A program made the position numbers and the translations under genes. From positions 3,908,966 to 3,972,965 of the forward strand of contig JACBWW010000049.1 in assembly GCA_020086605.1 (NCBI GenBank): DNA of 64,000 nt. The letters are read 5' to 3'. The number at the start of each line of letters is the position of its first letter. Positions within the stretch are counted from its first letter, which is position 1. The DNA is from Lanius collurio. Its lineage: Eukaryota > Chordata > Aves > Passeriformes > Laniidae. The notes below the pieces were generated by a model. It was not told the DNA's origin, did no database searches, and was given only the letters and a program-made list of their open reading frames with translations. Shown here one piece after another: positions 27,157 to 38,476 of the stretch.

Positions 27157-28727
27157 TAATTATATGTCAGAATGTGTGGTGGGGACTTGGTCTTGGCTCC
27201 CACAGAGAGGCAATGTGATGGTGTCAGGCCATGCAGGGTGTTCCAGCCTGGCTTTGGCAGATGAATCATCTGAAGGGTTGTTTTTGAAGGATTGGGCTCT
27301 TGCATTTGATTCACTCTCCTTGGCAGGCTGAAAATAGTGTGCATTGTTCTCATAATCCTTAGCAACTTGAAAACTGCCATGAGTTGAATACATTTTAATC
27401 TTTACCTACAGCAAGAAAATAAGCTAATTCAGTTACTCCTGCAGTTCTTTAGCTAATGCTGATTAACTGATCGCTTTGTATTTTTCCAGCAGTTTTCTAA
27501 ACATTTCCCTTATCATTTCAATGAGGCCTTTACAAATCTGAGGCATGGTGAATAGATTTATTTCTACCATGTGCATTAGTAAGTCCAAGTAATATGTTAA
27601 AATATAACTGTCCAGGAAACAATCTCATATCATAGATTACCAAGATTAGTAATCCCCTGGACATGATTTTCGCAGGGAAATTCTTAATAGATAGTCATGT
27701 TATAGAACAAAAACAAATTAAGATAATGTTGAGAAGTGCTACTGCACATTGGTGGAGTTGTAGGGTACATACACAGGACAGAGCACAGACCCACCAGATG
27801 TAACAATTCTTCCCCAAATTGATCTGAATGACTATGAGTTTCATCTTTGGCTATTTCAAGTACTGTCTTGAGCTGCACTTTTATTTCCTCTGAAATACAC
27901 TTCTCACTTGATTTACAAGTAATTTGGTAAAGGATTTACATGTGGTCAGATAAATTGTTGAAAGCCCTGTGCAGGTAACTTCAGTCTCCTATGCTTAAAG
28001 GTGTAAGAGTTGTACACTTAGGAAGATCATTTCTTCTCACGTGACCAGCACAAGTGACCACAGATGTGTGGTGCAGAGGAAGAGCCACGTGTCTGCATTA
28101 GGGTAAATTTTGCCTTCAAAAGCAAAGGAATGGCTGTTCTCTGGCTACAGTGATCTGGTGTTTACTAGCAGTTTTGGGGAGGGGTTATTGTTGTGTCTTG
28201 AAACCACATTGACCCGATGATTTCTGCCGTGATTTGGCTCCTGGGCTCAACTGTGTTGGGCAAAGACTTCCCTTGCTTGTCAAAACTGCACTAAGCAATA
28301 GGCTGATGAAAATTAACTACCATGAAACTATCTGGGACCATTGGATAATCTCATTTCACGTTCAGCAAGGAATACCCTCTTCCTTTTACCTTTACTTGGT
28401 ACAAACTAAATGCCACAAAGGGAGCTTCAAGGACTGTATGGAGAGACCGGAAGCAAGACAGAGAACAAACAGGACTGGTGGGATGAGGATGGTGATGAGC
28501 AGCACTGATCTGCTTTATGTACCCAGCCAAGGAGTTGGTGTCGGCTCTGACACTGGCTGGGGCTTTCTCAACCCTGCAGAATAGAGAGACTGTGTGTCTG
28601 TGCTCACCTCTAGGAGCACAACATGCTGTAGCTGAATTCAGCTGGAATTTTTCTGCTAACTTTGGTAGAATCAGTCCTGTAGGTGAAAGATTGGATTTTG
28701 CCTCTGGAAACAGCTGTTACAATTGAA

Positions 28728-28746
28728 AACAAAACAAAACAAACCA
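28728..28746. repeat. short (AAAAC)n repeat
   Basis: Three to four imperfect AAAAC units follow a TTACAATTG sequence. It could be a simple repeat or the A-rich tail of an unrecognised retroposed sequence; nothing upstream was identified as its body. Confidence 0.6.
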
Positions 28747-29039
28747 GTATTGCATGGGATGGTAGAGTGGTTGTGATAAGCAAGGGAAGTAAGTACTTTG
28801 GTGAACAGAATTTGCAAATAAAAGGGTAGGAGTGGACCAAACCTGCTGCTTATGGTGAGCAATTCTCCCCAGGCCTACCTGGTTCAGGCTTGCTAAACAA
28901 AGTGGGCAAAGGGCTCATTTATGACTTCTGGGCAAGCCTTGAGCAAACTTTACCTCCCTGTTTGTGGCCAGGTTGCCCTGCACCTCATGTACCTCCACAG
29001 CACAGAGCAGCAGCCCTTGTCTCCTTGAGGCCTTGGATG

Positions 29040-30140
29040 GTGCCACGATGTCCCTCACGACACAATCAATACGCTGCTGGACATTTTCCAGTTCAGAAGG
29101 TCTCACAGCACGAGAAGGACCATGTTGCTATCTACTTTCATAGAATGGCACAAAGGGTGTGAATTGTGTGATCTGGTGATCAGTGTTGGAAGCTGGGATA
29201 TGTGGGAGGGAGATCTCATTGTACTTATCCATGCCAGAGCCAGGGTGTGACCTAGGAGGGAATCCTTGAACCTCACACATTCCACACCTAAGTGAGTGCT
29301 TAAGCTCATTTAGTTGGCATTTGTAGATGCCCTACATCTCCCTCCAAGCAGAGGGAGACCCCAAAGTCCTGACATTGGATCAGCATGATCAGGTTCTCAA
29401 GCAAATCCACAACTTCCTTGGGAGGACCTTCATGTCTCCCATCCCAGTCAATTTGAGGACTGGGGAGGAGGGGGTCTTAGGGCTGGACTTGGTGTGTCTG
29501 GTCCTGGAGGCCGGGCTGATTGCTCCTGTTCCAGGGCGGAGAGGACACTGCCGATACCAAGTTGAGCATAGCAGCTGGTGGGTAGGAGTCAGTGCTGAGG
29601 CAGCATCCTGTGCTTCCCCGACGGTGTGAAGAGCTGCTCAGCCGTGAGGGAGGGGAGGAGGGAGTAAGCTGGGAGGAAGCTGTCATGGATCTGCCTCTCA
29701 TTGCTGCTCACAGTCCTACGCTGGCTGAGTCAGAGCTGGCGGGAAAGGCGAGACATGCGGGTGGTCTCTGGGAAAAGTCCACGCTCAAAGACATGTGGAG
29801 GAGAGAGCCCCCAGTCTGAGGGCTGCAAGCCTGAAGGGCTGGTGTTACAGAGTGGATGAGGATGAGGAAGACTATGCTGGAAGGCTGTGGTGTGCAGGAG
29901 TTGTGTGCTGTCTCATGCATGAATTTGACATCATGGTTGACTGTTGGGAGGCTCAGCCTTCAGCATGGACCAAGCCACCACATTCGAGCTGCTGAGAGCA
30001 GCCCAGCAAGATGTGCAATCTCCAGCACAACATCCAGTGAGTTTCCCTTCCTTGCTGCCCTTCAGCCCTCATGTTGTGGGTCCACCAGCACTCACACAGC
30101 CTGCCCAGCCCTCAAGCACTGTTCTGATCAATAACAGTCT
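29040..30140. other. CpG- and GC-enriched unexplained intronic segment
   Basis: This segment stands out from the flanks by its GC content and many CpG dinucleotides. Examples are CACGATGTCCCTCACGACAC, CCCGACGGTG, GGCGGGAAAGGCGAGACATG and CATTCGAGC. The open frames within it (for example about 100 codons at 29327-29629) have no domain I recognise. Possible explanations are an internal promoter or enhancer, a decayed mobile element of a family I do not know, or an exon of a non-coding transcript. No evidence separates these. It is not dense enough to be called a classical CpG island by eye. Confidence 0.35.
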
Positions 30141-30840
30141 TAAAGAGCTCTCCAGGAGCTACTTAATGAGTTTTATGTTATTCTCAGTTCAGATGTGCAA
30201 AGCCAAACAGGGTGAACTTTGGAATCAAGTTTATGTTCGGCAGTAATCCAGAGAAGAATGAACAAAGGCTTCAAAGTTAAATTATCCAAGATAGCATGTC
30301 AAGCCACTGAATTTCACTTCAGCAGTGTGCCAAAATATTCCAAAATGTCTCTTATGATGTATTTCATTGTTTCTTATAAATTGAGTAGTAGGAAAGTGAT
30401 TAAAAATAAGACTGCATCCCTCTGTTTCTCTTTGATTCATTGTCTGAAATTTCAAGATATTTAAAAGGTATTTATACTCATACATTTAGGCTTCTGCAGT
30501 CATTTTTTTACTATGCAGTTTGAAAGTGATTCAGTTCAGCAGTTAAGGTCTAAACTAAATTGTCAAACACACAAAAGAATATTTGCATATGTTACTTATA
30601 GCATCCCTGTCAAGATGATTTCCCAGAGAGAAACATGGGCCTTTCTGTTCGTTCCCCACATATTTCCTAATAATTTTTGAACCATTGGCTAATCAGAGAC
30701 GTATCTGATGGAAGAGTAGAGTTAGATCTTGGATATAAGTGGATCCCTGTGCATTTTGTGTTGATATCTCCCTGCTAAAGAGAGATCCTACAACAGTGCC
30801 TTCACCAGAAGGAAATACATATTCTTGTGAGGTTTGAAAA

Positions 30841-30882
30841 TGGTAGTATGTGCCCCATAAACAGCTCAGTGTTTCCTGGTGA
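30841..30882 (+). repeat. copy 1 of a short unexplained repeated motif
   Basis: The core CCATAAACAGCTCAG, followed by TGTTTCCTGGTG, recurs about 770 bp downstream at 31614-31650 in the same orientation with only two or three differences over roughly 30 bp. Outside the core the flanks diverge. It does not match CR1 or MIR. It may be part of an old dispersed repeat or an ancient local duplication. Confidence 0.5.
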
Positions 30883-31613
30883 CTGAAACAGAGGGGTGTT
30901 TCCTTTTCCAAGTATAGAGTGGTTATTTTGAGGGCTTGACAGGGGAATGTAGAATTTCATGCATCACCCACGATGTTTGAAAAAGCATTAGGATATTGAG
31001 ACTATCTGAGACAAGAAGTACAGAAATGTTGTAAGAGGCTGGCAGAAATACCTGGGAAGAGTTTAAAAGAACTCAAAAGGTTACTTTGACCAAGCAGTGG
31101 TGAATACAGGGTGTTATGCACAGTATGTGGTGGATGCAGGCTGCTAGAGGACAGAAACTGGCTGCTGTTGGAAGATGGTGACAGACCTTTTCTGATTCCA
31201 AACTCTGACTGCAGGTGTTAAAAAAGCCAGTAAAAAATTCCTGCAGTGCTGTTAACCTGCAGAAGCAAGTGTGGCCCTGCAGATCCCTCTGTTTCTCAAG
31301 AGGAAACATCAGCAAACCCCCAGTCTAGGATAAACCATGCTCTGGGAGGGCATTTGGGTTAAAAGCTTACGTGTGCATGTGGGACGCTGCTCAAAACCAT
31401 TGCAGTCACTGTCAGTTTTTCCATATGCTCAGTGATCTGTGATTCAGGCTCTTACTGAGGTGAGGAGAGGGAAGTATCCATTTTTTCAGGGAAAAGTAAA
31501 TACCGGCTGCAGAAAATTCTGTTCAGCAAGAAATTCCAAAGAAAACTTTGGAGCTCGTCTCTCCTGTGACATTAAGTTATGGTAATTTTAACATATTCTT
31601 TTGAATTTTAGAA

Positions 31614-31650
31614 GATGTGTGCTCCATAAACAGCTCAGAGTTTCCCGGTG
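31614..31650 (+). repeat. copy 2 of a short unexplained repeated motif
   Basis: Here the core reads CCATAAACAGCTCAG followed by AGTTTCCCGGTG, matching the copy at 30841-30882. The orientation is the same and the spacing is about 770 bp. The origin is unknown. Confidence 0.5.
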
Positions 31651-34600
31651 GCAGAGAAAAAGTGTTTGTGGTTTGGGTGTTACTGATGGGGTTTCCAGAT
31701 GCCCTCAGAAGGAGATCCTGACAGTGTTTGTGATGTAACAGCAGTGGTGATTCCAACGGTAGCTCACAGAGGAAGAGCAGGAGAATTTGGGAAGCATCCC
31801 ATTGGGTGCAAGACCTTAGGGAACAGCCACACTCCAAAAGGACATCAAAGCTGAGGTTTCCATGGTTGGTACTGGATTTGAGACACTCACCTTAGAGAGG
31901 GTAGGAATGATGTGAAAGGAAGGGAAGAATGAAAGAAAGGGAATTTTTATGATGAGCATGAGGACACACTTTCCCAGTAGTCGAAGTCCTCTGAATGAAA
32001 TGTGGGCAGAACTGTCACTCAAAGCTGAGCAGAAAAGAGAAGTGGAGAGCAATTCTGCAACTCAGAGACAACAATTAAAAGTTTGATGGACAGAATGATG
32101 CAGGAGTTTTTCTCCTTGCTTCTGTCTAGTGCATTTTTAAATTGCCTGTAATGCCAAGAAAATGAGAGCAGAAACTGGCTGATATTGCTGATGCACTGGG
32201 TCTCGTTCCCTGAGATCGGTAATGGGCCATATAATAAATTTCCTCCAAGAATTTTGCATAGTACATTTTGTGTTTTAGTGATGGAAAACTTGTCTCAGGC
32301 TAATTCTCCTCTGGAGTAAAAATTTTCTGAGTAATATTTGTCTTCAGATTTCATCACATTTTATAAATGACTCTGTTCTGTTTTCCTTTTTCCAAATAGG
32401 AAAATTCACTCTGTAAAAGAAAATTCTTTCAAGATCTAGTCTGAATATAGAAACTACTTTTGTGCAAATCTGAGCATAAACTTGAGAGAAGAGACCTACT
32501 AAACCTCTTGAGGATATCACATCAATCTCAAAGTTAATAGGGTGGAAGAGAATGCATTTTAGATTTTATATTAACTTCCTTCAGACTAAGAACCATTTTT
32601 GCTTGCACTTCAGTTTCCATCTCATTAATTTATTAATAATTAAGCATCTGAAAAATAAAAGATCTGTTATTTCTCATGTAACGTCAATCAATAGATTTCT
32701 AATTAACCAGCCTTAGAGCACCAAGAAGCAGTTGCTCCAGCAACTGTTTCTACTACCAGCAAATTTGAGTGGGAGAAATAGAGTTTTTCTGTTCCAGAAC
32801 AGAGATCAGGGGTCAGCTGAGATTTTTCTTGGCACAAGGGCCAAATCTAAGGTGGGACCCTGGGAGCATCTCCAGCATCCTGGGCCTGTGTATGTGCTGT
32901 AGGTGGATCCTGGTGTGTGGCGTGGTGCATTCTATCTTCTTTTGGTTGGAAAACCTGAGAGCATGGATGGGGAAGGATCCATCTGTGCTCCCAGCCTGAC
33001 TGTGGGGATGCTGTGATGCTCTGTGCTGAGAGGTTACTAAGGCATGGATACATTGCTCTTACCTTGGAGGTCTCATAAGTCCTGGAGCTCACTGATCAGA
33101 AAAACAGCAGAAGGTGGTGTGAAACATTTGGGAGGGAAAAACATGCTTTAGGGCACAGAAGGAGCCTGTGGTGGTGTCAAAACAAAAATACAAATTTTCA
33201 AAACGTAGCTTTGACTGTTTCCAGGCTGAAGCTCTATAACCAGCTACTCTCTAACACTTCAGAAATCTCCTGTGATTTGCTGGAAGAGAAGGTGTTAAAG
33301 GTATATTTCATCTTGTGATCCTGCAAATGCTTTCTGATGTAACTTTTCCATCATAAATAACCCCCTACACATGGAATTGAGAATCACATTCTCAAATTAT
33401 AGCTCCTGATGTGCCAAGTGCCTCTGACTAAAGGGATTTCAGTCCATGGAAAATATCCCTAGAAAATCTTTCCAGATTGATCAGTGTGCTCTTTCACAGT
33501 CATTTAAAATAAATCTTTCCTGGCTAATAACTGGAAGGACAGCCCTGTGTATGGGGTGAAACTACAAAAGCTCTTTGGCAGTCTCAAATTCTGCCTGCTA
33601 ATGTGGTACTGAGGCTCCTCCTGTGGGGATCAGGGAGAAATACAAAGGATGAAAATACTAGAAATAAGGAGAAAAAGTGACTGAGGAGGGAAGAGAAATG
33701 CCAACTAAACACTGAAGGATGAATGAACCACTCAGTATCCCTACCAAAAGTATAAAACAAACCCAGTATCTGCCCTCCGCTTGCTACAAACCCTCAGAAG
33801 TTGCTGTTTTGTTTCTAAGTAACTTTTCTCCTCTGTGCTTTTTGTTGGAAGCAGTAGCACCGATCCAGGCTGAAATCAGGATCCTCTGGGTTTGGGTTTC
33901 TTTAGAGGCAGACACAGACAGGTTAATGGTGTGGTGTAAGCTCCAGGAAAGCCGTGGCATCCCAGTGTTCAGGCTTTGCTGCCTTCCAGAAAGCAGCACA
34001 GAGTCTCTTTGCTGCTACTCAAGTGTGACTCCTGCCACCTTTTCTGGGAATGACACCTCTTGTGTCCTCCCAGAGAGGACATACTCCCTGCTCACCATCT
34101 TTCCCTGCTCTTGCTTAGCACTTATACATAGTCCAGGGGGAGGTTGACACAATTACTAATGGGACCTGTGCAACAAAACTTCTCAAATTTGAGTTTTCTT
34201 GGTACAGTTGAAAAACCAAAACATGTGGATTAGTTTGCTATAACCCCAGTAGTGACAGTGGTGAGCCTGATCCAGATTGGGATGTATCATGAGGGTAGAT
34301 TTATCGTGGGAGTGGGACTGCACATGCACTCTGGCCCTGCCTTCTGTTTAGGAGGTTCACATCTGGGAATAAAACTTGCAGAGTCAGGTCTGTGCAATGA
34401 TGGAGAGGGAAGGACAAGGCTGTGCAGGAATAGAGAGATAAGGGCCAAATGCCAGGAAGGATTTGGGCATCCAAAATTACATCTAGTTGGAGTATAGGGG
34501 TTGACAATCAAACCTGTCGTAATGAAGACACTCAGCTGCTGCCATCCCTGAGGGTGGGAAGAGCTTTCTAAGTTGCCTGTTGTTATTTACTCCAGTCTCT

Positions 34601-35820
34601 GACCAGTAATGAGCTCAGCACTGACTTAATTAGCTAAATTATCAAGTCCTTCCTCTGCGGAGCCCTGGGCGAGGTGAGTTTGGCAGCTGGACTCCTGCAC
34701 ACCTAACATAGACCTGGTCAGGTCCAACAGCAAGGGGGGCTGCAGCTTCTGGTTCCACATCTCTGTGCCAGGGGACTGTGCCAGGCTGGGACCCCCACCC
34801 TGCTCACAGCAGCTTCTACAGTGGGTACCCATCCAGGCACTGATGATGGGGCTTTGATTCCCTGCTGGAAAAAAATGCCAGGGGAATGCCTGACCAACAT
34901 AATGCTTAATTTTAGCATCTGAGGTTTTTCTCTTTCTTATTTTCTTTTTGTTTTCTGTATTTCCAAAGCCACGGGTGCAGTTCTCTTTTAAGATTTATGA
35001 AGTCATAGGGGAAAACAGTGAAGCTTTCTAAGAAATATCAATTCCATAGAAATGCTGCATAAGCTTGCTTAATAACTTCTTTTTCCATCCTCTGATTTTC
35101 CATCATAGGATGATTTCTGTAAAACTTTACTCCACTTCTAATCTTGTAAAAAAGATAAAATATTCAGAGAGAAAAAAACAGTACCCATGCTTTGCGGACT
35201 GCTCACATTTACAAATCAATGGCAAAAATTTTGTCTGAAATTCTGTATACTTAAATTTTATTTTCACACATCTTACTGTTCCTAATTTTTCTGCTTTTAT
35301 GCCCTGGGGCAGACAATTTAGCTGTGCATCAGAGGAAGTCAAGAGCCCAAGAGACGAATTTTAATTAGAAGGCAATCAAACCACCAGATGGCTCTCTGAT
35401 GTCTTAAATCTCCACTTGGGGGAAATAAATTGACTTTTCTTAAAAACAGCGCTAGAGTAAATCTTAAACAATGCCCCAAAGCTGAAACATAAAGTAGTTC
35501 TGCATAGTTGTGAGAATAATTTGTAGACTCTGAGGCATTTGTCAGAGTGTTTTATTTGTTTAATAAAAAGCATTAATGTTTGAGTTACTGGTTGCTTTCG
35601 CACTGTGCCCTGTGATCTATTCTCAGTATGACTGTTGTTTGAAAACATTTTTAATGTTTGGGTTTAGTTGTACCACATTACAGGAAAAAAACAGAAAATC
35701 AGTTCATTCTTCCCAATTTTCAGTTGCAGTGTTGTGTCCATTATGAGAATGGTGACAGCTTGTGGTCTGAACCCCCCAGTGCTGTGGGATGTGGGATGGA
35801 TATCTCCCAAATGAGATTAT

Positions 35821-35885
35821 GAGGGCAAGGGGACAAGGTGACTTCCCCAAATCAGTGAGCTATGAGGAGAGATGGAACAGAGTAC
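35821..35885 (-). repeat. MIR-like ancient fragment
   Basis: The plus strand reads GGGGACAAGGTGACTTCCCC, then AAATCAGTGAGC and GAGATGGAACAGAG. This resembles the antisense MIR core (aagtgacttgcccaaggtcac, agctagtaagtgg, cagagctgggattcgaac). The match is short and uncertain. Confidence 0.3.
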
Positions 35886-38420
35886 AGAAGCAGAGATAAC
35901 CTCTGACCATCATCAGTACCCTAAACAAAGAGAGAAAACCTTCATCAGTGTCAGGGGAGAGCAGCATGGCAGAGAAGTCTGGGAAGTCTGTAATACCCCA
36001 CTCACTGTGTTGGAAACTGCTGAAATCGCTGATATCTATATTTTCTAGGTGGTTACATTTGTCTTTCCCTGCATCTGGGGTTCTCCACAGAGTATTTGTG
36101 GTATCACATCTTTATGCCATGTCCTATCTGTTGCTTGAGGACCTTAGGGCCAAAATCAAAGCCTCTTTTTAGTCAGGGGATAAAATGCCAGTTGACTGCA
36201 GGGATTCAGAGCTCAGTGTCTCACTGCTTTTTTTCAAGTATGGATATTGAAATTGACCATCTTGCCTTGGTTGGTGGCTCATGTGCCAGCGTGGACCAGA
36301 TGCCAGCAGAACTGCACCGTCCCACCCCAGAGCTGCTGCCCTGCAGCATTTGCATCTGCTGCTGCAGGAGGGAATATCCTAAACCACGGCTGACTGTTCA
36401 GCAGTGGGTTCAGCTGCTGTCTCTAGTTTGGCAGCTCCCTCTGAGTTTCTAAATGATCTACATTTTTGTGCCTATAAATACCGACGGCAGCAGAAATGGT
36501 GACTATTGTTGTGCCGTCTGTCTCTGGAGCAAGCCCAGTCTTGTGATCTCACTGCTCCACCAAGGAGCTGCTGCTTTTATTGCACTCTCTGCACGGCATT
36601 TCAGCCTGATCTTTTGTAGAGGGTCTTGGTCTCAGGGTGGCCAAGAGGGGCAGTGCAGAAACCTGTGGGTCCCAGGGTGGGTCTGACACTGCAGGGACAA
36701 CGTGATTGCAGCAACAATGCCGTTTTCCCTGCTGGGCCAGATTTGTGGTGGTGTCTGTGTGGGACATGCACTCCACTGGCTGTGTGATGAACACATCAGA
36801 CTGTTTGAGGTCCAGAACCTGGAGTCCCTTGTACTCAACCCAAAAGACATCTGTTCTTGCAAGCTGAGGTGTTTTGGGATGTGCTTGTCATTGTACAACA
36901 ATATTGTCAGTCCATTATATTGTCAATGCCTGCTTGAATCAGAAAACACGTATTAATTAACATGTTCTTTCTCCTGGGTGACTATGTCCCTAAGGATGCT
37001 GAACCATGGAAAAAATTAGAATAATGCAGCTTGGATCTGCATCTTCAAATACGACTTCGGACAGCTCTGAAAGTCAAGTTCAGTTCCTTTTGTGTCAGAA
37101 CTTTCAGCCTTGGGAGCACTGGGATATCAGGTATTGCCTTGTGGGAGGGTTGGGCACCCCTGCATTCAGGTGGCCCTTAAGGTAGGACATTGCAGCACAA
37201 CAACAAAAACAATTATAAAAAAACCCCACAAATCATAAAAATATCAGCTCCGTTTTCCTAATAAATAGTTTATTTTAATGGTGTACTATACAGAGGTGTT
37301 TTTTATGTACTGGAATAGCACTCTAACAAAAAGCACTTTAACAAGGGGCTTCCAGCCTGGTGCTTAACAGCTGCAACAGGGGAAACATTTGGCATTTCTG
37401 TTTTCCTAACCTCCTGAGAACACACCAGCAAGATTCCTCTTAATTGAACCCTTAAACTTTTAATGCAGTCCCTGGACTGATATGCATTTGCCATATGTTT
37501 TACTTAGCTGTTAAATGGTTGACTAAGGCCTTTACTTGGCCTGTTAAACTGAATTGATGACATTTTAATATTGCACAGGGAATACCACAGGCCAAATAGA
37601 AAACAGACATCTGTGGCACTGAGAGGGGTCAATCCTGGCACAGGGTTGAGGACCTGGACAAGGGAGCTGAGTTCTTGCAACCAGAGCAGCAGAAATAACA
37701 CAGCAAGAGCAGGAGAGCATTTTCATCAGTGGCTTTGGATGTTCATACCTGGCTATAACTCATTATTTAAGGGCTGCCTGAAGCACTTTATAAATCATCA
37801 GTGTGAAGTCTGTTTTCCATGCTGGTCTGTAACACATGGAGAGAGTGAATGGCTTCTTCCATTGCATAAATACACCTGATTTTCCTGCTGGAGGGACAGA
37901 CATACACTAGCTTTAAGGCCAAACTCAGCATGGTGACTTTTCCTTTAGTTATGGAAGACGTGGACTAAGATTACCATCTCATAAAAGTAGGACAGGATGA
38001 ACATATTTCTTAAAGGGATTAATCTGGCTCCCTGCAAAGATTAAGGGAACAACTGGCATTCACTTTAATGGACCCTGTTACTGTTCCATGACATTGGCAT
38101 CAATACAGAAGTCACAGTGCTGAGGAAGTGTTATGGTGCTGAGGGAGTCTTGAGTTATTTTCTGAGAGGTGGAATATTTTCAGAAGGAAGTATGGAAAAC
38201 ATCCTGTGGTTTAGGGCACTTTCCAGGAGTTGGATCTATTGATTTGATTCCCCTCTCCTCTCTTACATCTGGAAAAGGGAGCAGAACTTGTGTCCCAAGT
38301 CCTGGGAGCTTTGCTGCTCACCATTGTCAAGCCTTGACCTGCTGGCAGCAGCAGCACCTGGATTATCCAAACCCTAATTCCCTCTCCAAAGACCTAAGTC
38401 CCTTTTTAGAATCATCCTTC

Positions 38421-38476
38421 ACTGGCTTGCCCAAGGTTGCAGAGGAAATATGTGGCAGAACAGAGGTTAAAGGCAG
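38421..38476 (-). repeat. MIR-like ancient fragment
   Basis: The plus strand reads ACTGGCTTGCCCAAGGTTGC, then AGAGGAAATATGTGGCAGAA and CAGAGGTTAAAGGCAG. It follows the antisense MIR core order, with the most conserved part (cttgcccaaggt) nearly exact. It is short, old and non-coding. Confidence 0.4.

Noticed and set aside
28890..30250. Suspected decayed LTR retrovirus-like element, because of clustered open frames and raised CpG
   Set aside because: I could find no protease, reverse transcriptase or integrase motif, no primer-binding site and no paired LTRs. Reported only as an unexplained CpG-rich segment.
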